Source: Candidatus Nitrosopelagicus sp. (GTDB lineage Archaea > Thermoproteota > Nitrososphaeria > Nitrososphaerales > Nitrosopumilaceae). From it: DNA of 16,016 nt. The position numbers and the translations under genes are program-made. The stretch lies in NCBI GenBank assembly GCA_012964965.1, contig DTTB01000010.1, forward strand, positions 1 to 16,016. Reading direction: 5' to 3'. The notes beneath the pieces are model-generated. The model ran no database searches and was not told the origin of the DNA. It saw only the letters and a program-made list of their open reading frames with translations. Shown here in pieces: positions 1-5,536 of the stretch (within the stretch, counting starts at the first letter, position 1; every line of letters begins with the position of its first letter).

Positions 1-46
1 GCGATTTTATGCATGGGTATCTATATGGGAATATATCATAATAGAT

Positions 47-196
47 ATGAAATACATGTGTAAGAGTTGTAAAACAGTTTGTAAAGATATTATAGAACAT
101 ATTAGAAAAGTACATAATTTTTCAAAAGCAACTATAAAATCAGATCTGGAAAAAAACCCAAACACTTACAAAAATGCTTTTCAAGAAATAAAATAG
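47..196 (+). CDS. small C2H2-like zinc-finger protein (about 49 aa)
   Basis: From ATG 47 to TAG 194-196 the frame encodes a 49-residue Lys-rich peptide. Near its start it has C5-x2-C8 and C12, followed by H18-x4-H23. A Cys pair followed by a His pair is the layout of a C2H2 finger, but the spacing between the pairs (9) is shorter than the classical 12. Small single-finger proteins of this type are common in this group of archaea (family knowledge), so a nucleic-acid or protein-binding role is possible; this is inference. The frame is also open upstream to the window edge (about 15 codons with no stop), so the gene could begin outside the window. ATG 56 is another possible start. No partner gene is evident. 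Confidence 0.5.
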   Translation: MKYMCKSCKTVCKDIIEHIRKVHNFSKATIKSDLEKNPNTYKNAFQEIK

Positions 197-318
197 GTCA
201 TTAACTACAAAAATTATTCTAAGATAATACTTAGTGATTAAATTTTTTAAAATTTTCTTGAAATTATGTTATCAGTTATAGACAATGTGATGTAAACAAT
301 TGACGAATGTTTATGTCA

Positions 319-570
319 CTAACTAAAACCAGCACCAAATTGATCACCCTTTGTTAACGGATCAATATCAATTCCTTCTTTTAGTTTTAAGTATAAAAAT
401 GCCTCATTAACCAACTCTATAGCATCATCATCGTCAAGACCATAATTCACTTTAGCAAGATCATGATACTTTTTGAGTTTGTTTTGATCCTGCTCATCAA
501 TTGATATGTTATCAAAGGTAATTATTTCTGCAATTTTTTCAATTCTTAAATTATGATCAGGTTTTTCCAT
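319..570 (-). CDS. hypothetical small acidic protein (83 aa)
   Basis: I do not recognise this protein. It is mostly charged and predicted helical, with a run of four Asp at about residues 47-50, many Leu/Ile/Glu/Lys residues, and no Cys, signal peptide or membrane segment. The ATG start at 568-570 is supported by a TATA-like TTTTTAAAAG element centred near 596, about 26 bases upstream, which fits the leaderless architecture elsewhere in the window. It lies 38 bases downstream of the Cys/His-rich gene at 609-758 on the same strand but has its own promoter. About 120 AT-rich bases with no recognisable feature separate it from the zinc-finger gene at 47-196. Confidence 0.6.
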   Translation of the reverse strand: MEKPDHNLRIEKIAEIITFDNISIDEQDQNKLKKYHDLAKVNYGLDDDDAIELVNEAFLYLKLKEGIDIDPLTKGDQFGAGFS

Positions 571-591
571 TGATAAACTATCATTTTTGTC

Positions 592-600
592 TTTTAAAAA
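592..600 (-). promoter_or_regulatory. TATA box for the 319-570 gene
   Basis: The minus strand reads TTTTTAAAAG here. The centre (about 596) is 26 bases from the ATG at 570, the usual archaeal TATA-to-start-site distance, so the transcript is inferred to be leaderless. Confidence 0.45.
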
Positions 601-608
601 TTGTTTAA

Positions 609-758
609 TTATTCATTTTCATCATGTCCTAAAATATGATTACTGCAATAATATTCATCATTCATAGTACAATAATAAAGTGAAATTTGATTACATGATG
701 AGCAAAGCGGTTTTTCGTCTTCTTTAGCTAGTTTACGATGATAAAATCTGCTTGACAT
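609..758 (-). CDS. small Cys/His-rich zinc-binding protein (49 aa)
   Basis: A 49-residue frame runs from ATG (756-758) to TAA (609-611). After a basic N-terminus it has C19-x2-C22, C30, and C38-x2-H41-x3-H45, an arrangement resembling HIT-type or B-box-like zinc fingers that bind one or two zinc ions. The ligands are visible; the family assignment is inference. It is divergent from the deoxyhypusine-synthase-like gene starting at 797, and an AATTTAAAG element at 782-790 (minus strand) sits about 27 bases from its start. Zinc-finger micro-proteins often act as protein- or nucleic-acid-binding adaptors, but nothing here identifies a partner. Its organised ligand pattern and promoter argue that it is real. 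Confidence 0.6.
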   Translation of the reverse strand: MSSRFYHRKLAKEDEKPLCSSCNQISLYYCTMNDEYYCSNHILGHDENE

Positions 759-769
759 CACAAAACAAG

Positions 770-790
770 TTTATTTATGTACTTTAAATT
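770..790. promoter_or_regulatory. divergent promoter between the 609-758 and 797-1903 genes
   Basis: TTTATTTAT at 770-778 is centred about 23 bases before ATG 797 (plus direction). TTTAAA at 783-788 is centred about 27 bases from the minus-strand ATG at 758. The two TATA elements therefore interleave within 21 bases, and both transcripts are inferred to be leaderless. Confidence 0.4.
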
Positions 791-796
791 GATTTT

Positions 797-1903
797 ATGG
801 ATCATCATAATTTTGAAGGTAGAGATATTCCACACATCAAACTAAATTCAAATATGACAATTGAAGATCTGGTGGACGTTTATGCTTCAACTGGTTTTAA
901 TGGACGACAACTAGGTGAAGCGTCAAAACTTTTTGCAAAAATGATAGAGAATGACACAACAATTTGCCTAACTATGGCTGGAGCAATGACGCCAGTTGGT
1001 TTTGGCGGAATCGTTAAAACACTTATTGAAAAAGGGTTTATTGACTGGATTATAACAACTGGTGCTAATGTTTATCATGAAGATCACTTTGCATGGGGGC
1101 TTCCTGTAAAACAAGGTCATTATGATGTAGATGATAATGTGCTCTATGAAAAGGAAATTGTACGTATTAGAGATATCTTCGTAAAATATTATGAAACATT
1201 GGAAATACAAGATCAAGTAATTCAAAAAATATTTAAAGAAAAATTTGTTAATGAATCATTTACAACTGCTGAATTTTGTAATGTACTAGGAAAAATTACC
1301 AAGGAAAAAGCTAAATTTCCTGAAAAAAGTTTTGTAGCATCTGCATACGAATATGATGTCCCAGTTTATGTCTCAACAATAAAAGATTCTTCACTTGCGT
1401 TAAATCTAGCAGTTCATAGATTAAAAAATAAGCAATTTAACTTAGATTTTGTTCGCGAAATTTTAGAGCAAGCTGCGATAGTTTACAATTCAAAAAAGTC
1501 TGGAATTCTTGAATTGGGTGGTGGCGTTCCAAAAAACACAGCGCAGCAAACCGGTCCATTGCTTGATCAAATATTAAGAAAAGGCCATGGTGGCCAAGAT
1601 TACATTATTCAGATTACTGATGCGAGACCTGATACAGGTGGTCTTTCTGGTGCAACTTTACAGGAAGGTAAAAGCTGGGGCAAAGTTCAAGATTCACATA
1701 ATGATTTAGTAACAATTTATGCAGATGCAACAATCGCTTTTCCAATTCTTGCCCTGTATGCTCTAAGTAATCAAAAGCCAAGAAAACACAAAAGACTCTA
1801 TAAAAAACTTGATAAATATTTCAAAACATTACAATCAGATGTAATCAAGGTTCCAGACAAATTTGCAAAATTGTTAAAAGAAAGTAACATTAATTTGGAT
1901 TAA
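797..1903 (+). CDS. deoxyhypusine synthase family protein (DHS-like, 368 aa)
   Basis: The protein belongs to the deoxyhypusine synthase family, NAD-dependent enzymes that transfer an aminobutyl group from spermidine to a lysine of aIF5A or, in relatives, to small amines. Visible motifs are the N-terminal LTMAGAMTPVGFGG region (58-71), TTGANVYHED (87-96), the Gly-rich ELGGGVPKN (239-247), TDARPDTGGLSGA (274-286) and SWGK with the likely catalytic Lys296. The last stretches look most like the bacterial and archaeal 'deoxyhypusine synthase-like' branch. The segment after GGGVPK reads NTAQQT, where classical enzymes carry a catalytic His (human H288), so that His appears replaced. The product could be a true DHS using an archaeal polyamine, or a polyamine-modifying homologue. 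Length is normal for the family. The ATG start fits the TATA at 770-778. It ends with a T8 tract. Confidence 0.85.
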   Translation: MDHHNFEGRDIPHIKLNSNMTIEDLVDVYASTGFNGRQLGEASKLFAKMIENDTTICLTMAGAMTPVGFGGIVKTLIEKGFIDWIITTGANVYHEDHFAWGLPVKQGHYDVDDNVLYEKEIVRIRDIFVKYYETLEIQDQVIQKIFKEKFVNESFTTAEFCNVLGKITKEKAKFPEKSFVASAYEYDVPVYVSTIKDSSLALNLAVHRLKNKQFNLDFVREILEQAAIVYNSKKSGILELGGGVPKNTAQQTGPLLDQILRKGHGGQDYIIQITDARPDTGGLSGATLQEGKSWGKVQDSHNDLVTIYADATIAFPILALYALSNQKPRKHKRLYKKLDKYFKTLQSDVIKVPDKFAKLLKESNINLD

Positions 1904-1990
1904 TTACCTGCGTTTTTTTTGCTTCTCTCGACGACGTGTTGCTTTTTGATCAGCCCGTCTCATATGTTTACCCTTTTTTCTTACTGGCAC
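1904..1990 (-). CDS. candidate 28-aa highly basic peptide
   Basis: A GTG-started frame (1988-1990) encodes 28 residues, of which about half are Lys or Arg. It starts MPVRKKGKHMRRADQ and ends KKRR, with the TAA stop directly abutting the stop of the convergent DHS-like gene. The composition resembles tiny ribosomal or rRNA-binding peptides such as L41e, but I cannot show homology. Against it: the frame is short, there is no ATG near the start (an internal ATG lies at 1961-1963), and it contains the T8 tract that may simply terminate the DHS-like transcript. For it: the codons are mixed (CGT, CGA, CGG, AGA for Arg), which is unlike random AT-rich spacer. Confidence 0.4.
   Translation of the reverse strand: MPVRKKGKHMRRADQKATRRREKQKKRR
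1913..1920 (+). terminator. T8 tract after the DHS-like gene
   Basis: Eight consecutive T begin ten bases after the stop codon of the DHS-like gene, consistent with an archaeal U-tract terminator. No hairpin is needed or seen. The same bases would code for Lys-Lys in the candidate peptide on the opposite strand. Confidence 0.45.
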
Positions 1991-2025
1991 AATTAATACA
2001 CATTTTCTCTATGTATTAGGTTTTC

Positions 2026-2238
2026 TTAAAATTTATCATATCTTGCACGTTCTAATGATCTGTCATCCTTAGTTTCTTTTTTCCATTCTTTGTAATGTGT
2101 CTTACAAAGAACTGATTTTTTCCCACTAGATGAAACATGTAATCCAGCATTTTCAACTTTGGCAGTACTAATCGAGCGTACTCCAACATCATCACACCCT
2201 GAAACATGACATTTTCCACCCTTTGCAATAATTCCCAT
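2026..2238 (-). CDS. conserved-looking small zinc-binding protein (70 aa)
   Basis: The 70-residue protein starts at ATG 2236-2238; a TTG one codon upstream is less likely. Near the N-terminus it has C10-x4-C15 and near the middle C45-x2-H48, a plausible C2CH zinc site, followed by a Lys/Glu/Arg-rich tail. No named family is recognised. Small proteins of this layout, with a 'CxxHYKEWKK'-like segment after the last ligand, are typical of uncharacterised archaeal zinc proteins, which is a general impression rather than a search result. It is divergently oriented to S25e, with an AT-rich 84-base spacer holding both promoters; a TTATTTAAT element near 2259 could serve this gene. Confidence 0.6.
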   Translation of the reverse strand: MGIIAKGGKCHVSGCDDVGVRSISTAKVENAGLHVSSSGKKSVLCKTHYKEWKKETKDDRSLERARYDKF

Positions 2239-2291
2239 CAATGATTTTTATAATTAAATAATTAATAAACAAATCATTTTACAATTGTTCG

Positions 2292-2300
2292 TTTATAAAG
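2292..2300 (+). promoter_or_regulatory. TATA box for the S25e gene
   Basis: TTTATAAAG is centred 27 bases upstream of the ATG at 2323, giving a leaderless transcript by inference. Confidence 0.5.
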
Positions 2301-2322
2301 AGGAATTATGATTTAAAATTAA

Positions 2323-2634
2323 ATGGGTGGATCAAAAAATAAATCACCTGCACAAAAAGAAAAAGCGCAACAAAAAAAAGATGCAGAGCAAAAAAAAGGA
2401 AAAAAATCTAAAGGTGAGGACTCAAAGACTGAGATTTCTGTTTTAATTGATGAATCCCAAGCTCTAAAATATATCAAAAGTGCTAATGTAATTACTGCAC
2501 ATGATTTAGCAAGAAATACATCAGTTAAAATTTCTACAGCAAACTCATTCCTACAAAAATCACTTGATAAGGGAATTGTGAAAAGAATTGGTGGTTTTAG
2601 TGGCCATCATATTTATCAAACGGTTTCAGAATAG
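2323..2634 (+). CDS. rps25e: 30S ribosomal protein S25e
   Basis: This 103-residue protein has the S25e plan: a very basic, low-complexity Lys/Gln N-terminal tail (1-38) and a winged-helix domain (about 45-103) containing the segment ALKYIKSANVITAHDLA and a second helix around SVKISTANSFLQKSL, ending in a beta wing 'GIVKRIGGFSGHHIYQ'. S25e is an archaeal/eukaryotic small-subunit protein near the 30S head; in eukaryotes it contacts IRES elements and tRNA sites. Length and domain are normal for archaea. The ATG start matches the TATA at 2292-2300. Its last 19 coding bases overlap the 3' end of the convergent cyclophilin-like gene. There is no ribosomal operon around it, as is usual for this gene. 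Confidence 0.9.
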   Translation: MGGSKNKSPAQKEKAQQKKDAEQKKGKKSKGEDSKTEISVLIDESQALKYIKSANVITAHDLARNTSVKISTANSFLQKSLDKGIVKRIGGFSGHHIYQTVSE

Positions 2635-3002
2635 AGTGTCAAAATATCCCCAGTTTTTACATCCTTTAGGTTTTCAATACTAGAAAGCAATTTACCAATT
2701 GGCGTCATCGGTTGTCCATCTAACACATCGTTAAGAAAAAAACAAATGCATCCGCCAGTTGGAAAATATGCTATATCACCTTTCTTAAAATCAGTTTTTT
2801 TACGTTCCATACCAGAATCGATGTTTGTTTTAATGTATACAACTGATTTGTTCATACGATGTACATTATCATGTATTGGCATTGATCTTGTAATCAATCC
2901 TATAGTTCTAGGGGAAAGATGTCGTTTTAATTGGCATGAAATTCTTGCCTTTCCTTTTATCTCTAAAAAAATATTAATGATAGAAACAGAATCAGAAGAC
3001 AT
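2616..3002 (-). CDS. cyclophilin-like (TM1367-type beta-barrel) protein
   Basis: The 128-residue protein matches the cyclophilin-like fold family typified by Thermotoga TM1367 (cyclophilin-like domain, formerly DUF369). The best match is KKGDIAYFPTGGCICFFLND (94-113 region), corresponding to the conserved GD-x-AYxPxGxxxCxFF signature. The N-terminal half (INIFLEIKGKARISC, then PRTIGLI) fits the first strands. Family members are cyclophilin-shaped, but peptidyl-prolyl isomerase activity is not established, so the function is unknown. The ATG at 3000-3002 lies 26.5 bases from the centre of a palindromic TATATA that it shares with rpoK. Transcription converges on S25e, with 19 bases of coding overlap. 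Confidence 0.8.
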   Translation of the reverse strand: MSSDSVSIINIFLEIKGKARISCQLKRHLSPRTIGLITRSMPIHDNVHRMNKSVVYIKTNIDSGMERKKTDFKKGDIAYFPTGGCICFFLNDVLDGQPMTPIGKLLSSIENLKDVKTGDILTLYSETV

Positions 3003-3023
3003 TTTCTATCATCTAACTAGTAG

Positions 3024-3032
3024 AATATATAA
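3024..3032. promoter_or_regulatory. shared bidirectional TATA box
   Basis: AATATATAA contains the self-complementary TATATA at 3026-3031. Its centre is 26.5 bases from the minus-strand ATG (3002) and 24.5 bases from an rpoK ATG (3053). No second TATA-like element is seen in the 50-base spacer. One box therefore appears to serve two divergent leaderless genes. Confidence 0.55.
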
Positions 3033-3052
3033 CCGCATTGATGGATTTTATT

Positions 3053-3490
3053 ATGCCAAGCGTTATGCCAAGCGATGATGATTCTAAACTCACCGAGGCA
3101 TATAGAAAACTACGTGAAAGTGAAGTAACTAAAGACGATAAGATATCGGAAAAAGATCAGATAATAATTGATAAAGAATGTGAAGTGATTAAAAACCGGG
3201 AGATAATAGCGCATGACCCTATACATGAACCAGTAGAAATTATTAATAAAAAAGGTCCAGTAAGTACTGGGCCACCCACGTTAACTAGGTTTGAAAAAGC
3301 ACGTATAATGGGGGCTCGTGCACTTCAATTATCATATGGTGCCCCAAGCTTCATCGAAATCCCAAAAAATGCAACAACATCGCTTGAAATTGCAATGGAA
3401 GAATTAAACAAGAGAGTAATACCAATTATAATTAAAAGAACATTACCTAATGGGGACTTCCAGAATATTTCATTAGATCAATTCGAATAG
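3053..3490 (+). CDS. rpoK: RNA polymerase subunit K (Rpb6/omega homologue) with long N-terminal tail
   Basis: The C-terminal 70 residues are a clear RpoK/Rpb6/omega domain: PPTLTRFEKARIMGARALQL, then a short loop, IPxNATTSLEIAMEELNKRVIPIIIKRTLPNG. This subunit clamps the largest RNA polymerase subunit and promotes assembly. It is 145 residues from ATG 3053, much longer than typical archaeal RpoK (about 55-95), because a charged, probably disordered tail of about 75 residues precedes the core. In that respect it resembles eukaryotic Rpb6, which has an acidic N-terminal tail. Start choice is uncertain: ATG 3041 and 3065 and TTG 3038 are in frame, and ATGCCAAGCG is duplicated at 3053 and 3065. 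ATG 3053 fits the shared TATA box best. The stop overlaps a perfect inverted repeat. Confidence 0.9.
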   Translation: MPSVMPSDDDSKLTEAYRKLRESEVTKDDKISEKDQIIIDKECEVIKNREIIAHDPIHEPVEIINKKGPVSTGPPTLTRFEKARIMGARALQLSYGAPSFIEIPKNATTSLEIAMEELNKRVIPIIIKRTLPNGDFQNISLDQFE

Positions 3491-3503
3491 ACGAATCGTC
3501 TAT
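3487..3503. repeat. perfect inverted repeat (8-bp arms, 1-base centre) over the rpoK stop
   Basis: ATAGACGA, a single A, then TCGTCTAT. The left arm includes the rpoK TAG stop (3488-3490) and the right arm runs into the TATAAAAT ahead of the Alba-family gene. It may be an operator or an RNA 3'-end hairpin; it lacks a loop large enough for an ordinary hairpin. Confidence 0.6.
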
Positions 3504-3516
3504 AAAATTTAAAAGA
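3501..3516 (+). promoter_or_regulatory. promoter region of the Alba-family gene
   Basis: TATAAAAT (3501-3508) is followed by TTTAAAAGA (3508-3516). The second, centred near 3512, is 29 bases before ATG 3541 and the first is 37 bases before, so the transcript is either leaderless or has a leader of about 10 bases. Confidence 0.4.
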
Positions 3517-3540
3517 ACTAAAAAATTCTTGTAAACATAC

Positions 3541-3843
3541 ATGATGGATTACATCAAAACGCAAGAATCAACAAACAAATTCAACGAAACACCATTTTTA
3601 GTAAATAATGAACCTGTTATGATAACTGCATTAGAGGTACTATCTATATTAGGAAATACTGGTGAAATTAGTATTAAAGGAAAGGGAGAAACTTGTCCTA
3701 ATACAGTTGCTGTGGCTAATATAATTACAGAAAATATATTAAAAGGAAAATCAAAAACTGAAAAAATTATTGTTGATAGTGATATTACAGATGATGGTTA
3801 TATGATTTCAACAATAGAGATTATTATTAAAAAAATTAATTAA
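3541..3843 (+). CDS. Alba-family DNA/RNA-binding protein, divergent paralogue
   Basis: A 100-residue protein with the Alba fold sequence: FLVNNEPVMITALEVL (19-34), GEISIKGKG near 40-48, an alpha helix around TVAVANIITENIL, and the C-terminal strand MISTIEIIIKK. Alba dimers coat DNA and also bind RNA in archaea. Aligned with Sulfolobus Alba (GKKPVM), the two lysines that contact DNA and are regulated by acetylation (K16, K17) are Asn23 and Glu24 here. Nucleic-acid binding may therefore differ from canonical Alba; this comes from my recollected alignment. ATG 3541 and 3544 are both possible. It follows rpoK on the same strand with a promoter of its own, and its stop codon overlaps the stop of the convergent regulator. 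Confidence 0.85.
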   Translation: MMDYIKTQESTNKFNETPFLVNNEPVMITALEVLSILGNTGEISIKGKGETCPNTVAVANIITENILKGKSKTEKIIVDSDITDDGYMISTIEIIIKKIN

Positions 3844-4256
3844 AAGACGCTTCCTGGACCTTTCAAAAGCATATTTTCACACTCTTTACAAATCTCATCA
3901 TCAATATCAGTTTCTAAATTATGATGGATATCACAGATCAGTAAACTTGATTTTATGTAATTACACAAACCAATAAATTTTGACAGATTAGAAGGGGTAT
4001 ATGCTTTATCAGATGATAAACTGTCACTGATATCATCAAGCATTTCAGCAACTTGTTTATCTTCTAGAAGTTTTTCAATCAGTTTTGGGTCACCGCGTGT
4101 CCCACGAATATAATTACTAATTGCAGCTTGAGTTACACCTAACATTTTTGATATTTCATCTTCACGAATGTGATAATTATTTGCAAGATCCTTAGCCAAG
4201 ATTGCACGTAATGCAGGAATCAGAGACTTTGATTCTATTTCAGCAGGTAATAGCAT
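3840..4256 (-). CDS. helix-turn-helix transcriptional regulator (COG2522-like)
   Basis: This 138-residue protein has a Cro/XRE-like helix-turn-helix at about 31-55: DEISKMLGVTQAAISNYIRG is a textbook HTH with recognition helix TQAAISNYI. A helical linker follows, and the C-terminus carries C108-x2-H111 and C123-x2-C126, a possible zinc site. This matches the predicted archaeal regulator family with HTH plus a Cys-rich C-terminal segment (COG2522), whose targets are not generally known. The ATG at 4254-4256 is 25 bases from a TTTAAATAA element (4277-4285). It is convergent with the Alba-family gene, with stop codons overlapping by two bases, and divergent from the asparagine-synthetase-like gene, which is a natural candidate target. 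Confidence 0.8.
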   Translation of the reverse strand: MLLPAEIESKSLIPALRAILAKDLANNYHIREDEISKMLGVTQAAISNYIRGTRGDPKLIEKLLEDKQVAEMLDDISDSLSSDKAYTPSNLSKFIGLCNYIKSSLLICDIHHNLETDIDDEICKECENMLLKGPGSVF

Positions 4257-4276
4257 TATAAAATTTACTTAATTAA

Positions 4277-4285
4277 TTATTTAAA
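4277..4285 (-). promoter_or_regulatory. TATA box for the HTH regulator
   Basis: The minus strand reads TTTAAATAA, centred 25 bases from the ATG at 4256. The 131-base spacer to the divergent gene at 4388 holds this and a weaker TTTATTG element near 4360-4367; no clear operator dyad was found. Confidence 0.45.
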
Positions 4286-4387
4286 TGTAATACATGATTA
4301 ACAAACAGAACACAGTGAATAATAATGATATTTTGCTATTAATACATACTTCAAAATATCTTTATTGATTCATTATCAGTAAACATA

Positions 4388-5338
4388 TTGAACAATAAAT
4401 TCAAGACATTATACGAAATTTTGGAAAAATCTGTTTCAGAATGCAAATCACCTTGCATTTCACTATCGGGAGGACTTGATAGTAGTATTCTAGCATTTTT
4501 TCTTCAGTCAAGAAAAACCAGTGCCATCAGTATAATTTCAAAAGAATTTTTTGGAACAGATCTAACATTTTGTCAACTGATTTCTAAAAAATTTGAATTA
4601 CCTTTAACAATTAAAATGGTAGAGCATGAAGAGTTACTCACAGCCATAAATGAAACAATTAAAATTTTACGGGTTTTTAACGATATAGAAATTAGAAATT
4701 CGATAGTTATGTATTTATCAATACAAGCTGCAAAAAAAGAAGGACATACATCAATTATCACAGGTGATGGTGCTGATGAACTATTTGCTGGTTATAATTT
4801 TTTTCTAAAAATGAATAAAAATGAGATTAAAGATAATTTAAAACGAATATGGAAGATAATGCATTTTCCCACGCAAAAAATTGGAAAATCATTAAAAATC
4901 ACAATCGAGTCTCCATTTCTTAGTAACGAAATGCTGAATTTTGCAAAATCTTTACCAGTAGATCATAATGTCAGGAATGAAATGGGTCAAAAATTTGGTA
5001 AGTGGATTTTACGTAAAACGTTTGAAAAAAAAATTCCCAGCTCAGTTGTTTGGAGGAAAAAATCAGCCATGCAAGATGGGGCTGGTACTACTGGATTAAA
5101 AAATATGTTTAATGTAATAATACCAGATAGATTTTTTAAGGAACAGTTAAAAAAAATTAAAAAATCTGAAAATGTAATTATAAGATCAAAAGAATCTCTT
5201 CATTATTATTTAACGTTTAGAAAATATTATGATATGCCAGCAAAACTACACACTTCAGATTTCAAATGTCCGTATTGCAAGTATATGATAGAACAAGATT
5301 CAAAATTTTGTAGTATGTGTGGCGCATTTCCTCTCTAG
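4388..5338 (+). CDS. asparagine-synthetase-type ATP pyrophosphatase with C-terminal zinc ribbon
   Basis: The 316-residue protein is an ATP-pyrophosphatase of the asparagine synthase C-terminal class. The PP-loop SGGLDSS is at 27-33 and the second signature TGDGADELFAGY at 125-136. These enzymes adenylate a carboxylate and attach ammonia or another amine. The N-terminal glutaminase domain of AsnB is absent, so free ammonia or a partner amidotransferase or carrier protein would be the nitrogen source. The last 24 residues form a rubredoxin-like zinc ribbon (C294-x2-C297, C308-x2-C311), which is not part of ordinary asparagine synthetase. The substrate is therefore open: asparagine synthesis, or amidation of a peptide, cofactor or tRNA base. 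The start is TTG 4388; no in-frame ATG exists upstream before the stop at 4340, and TTTATTG near 4363 is at the expected promoter distance. It converges on the YHS gene with overlapping stops. Confidence 0.8.
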   Translation: MNNKFKTLYEILEKSVSECKSPCISLSGGLDSSILAFFLQSRKTSAISIISKEFFGTDLTFCQLISKKFELPLTIKMVEHEELLTAINETIKILRVFNDIEIRNSIVMYLSIQAAKKEGHTSIITGDGADELFAGYNFFLKMNKNEIKDNLKRIWKIMHFPTQKIGKSLKITIESPFLSNEMLNFAKSLPVDHNVRNEMGQKFGKWILRKTFEKKIPSSVVWRKKSAMQDGAGTTGLKNMFNVIIPDRFFKEQLKKIKKSENVIIRSKESLHYYLTFRKYYDMPAKLHTSDFKCPYCKYMIEQDSKFCSMCGAFPL

Positions 5339-5481
5339 GTATTTTTTTTATATTTTCTTGGCTTTTTCAAAAAAATTCTTTTGCAGCCATTACAACAAAA
5401 ATAATATTTTTTACCCTTATATTCATGTACGAGAGCAAGACTTTCATCCATTTCTATTCCACAAACAGGATCAACTGGCAC
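5335..5481 (-). CDS. YHS-domain metal-binding protein (48 aa)
   Basis: The frame from GTG (5479-5481) to TAG (5335-5337) encodes 48 residues that are nearly all YHS domain: PVDPVCGIEMDE (2-13), then YKGKKYYFCCNGCKRIF (21-37), ending with a Lys-rich tail. The Cys7, Cys29, Cys30 and Cys33 pattern is diagnostic of YHS/TRASH-like metal-binding modules found in copper and heavy-metal handling proteins. Stand-alone versions are thought to bind or deliver metal ions, plausible in copper-demanding ammonia oxidisers, but this role is inference. GTG is the only reasonable start because a stop lies four codons upstream; a CTTATAGAT element (5501-5509) sits 24 bases away. It overlaps the end of the convergent asparagine-synthetase-like gene by two bases. 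Confidence 0.8.
   Translation of the reverse strand: MPVDPVCGIEMDESLALVHEYKGKKYYFCCNGCKRIFLKKPRKYKKNT
5342..5349 (+). terminator. T8 tract after the asparagine-synthetase-like gene
   Basis: Eight T start four bases after the stop of the plus-strand gene, consistent with a U-tract terminator. The tract lies inside the YHS coding region, where it is read as Lys codons. Confidence 0.4.
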
Positions 5482-5500
5482 AATTATTACTTAATTATAA

Positions 5501-5509
5501 TCTATAAGT
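5501..5509 (-). promoter_or_regulatory. TATA box for the YHS gene
   Basis: The minus strand reads CTTATAGAT, centred about 24 bases from the GTG start at 5481. It lies between the 5537-5556 palindrome and the gene. Confidence 0.4.
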
Positions 5510-5536
5510 ATCTATTTCTCTAATTAGTTCAAAAAA

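Noticed and set aside
968..1225. Minus-strand open frame of about 85 codons inside the DHS-like gene
   Set aside because: It lies wholly within a clear enzyme gene on the other strand; the peptide is Ile/Tyr-rich with no recognisable motif.
2746..3078. Plus-strand open frame of 110 codons opposite the cyclophilin-like gene and running into rpoK
   Set aside because: The minus strand carries the recognisable GDIAYFPTGG motif and a promoter; the plus frame has no family signature and overlaps the rpoK start.
5317..5523. Plus-strand open frames after the asparagine-synthetase-like gene
   Set aside because: They are Phe/Ile-rich reverse readings of the YHS gene, which has the diagnostic Cys pattern on the minus strand.
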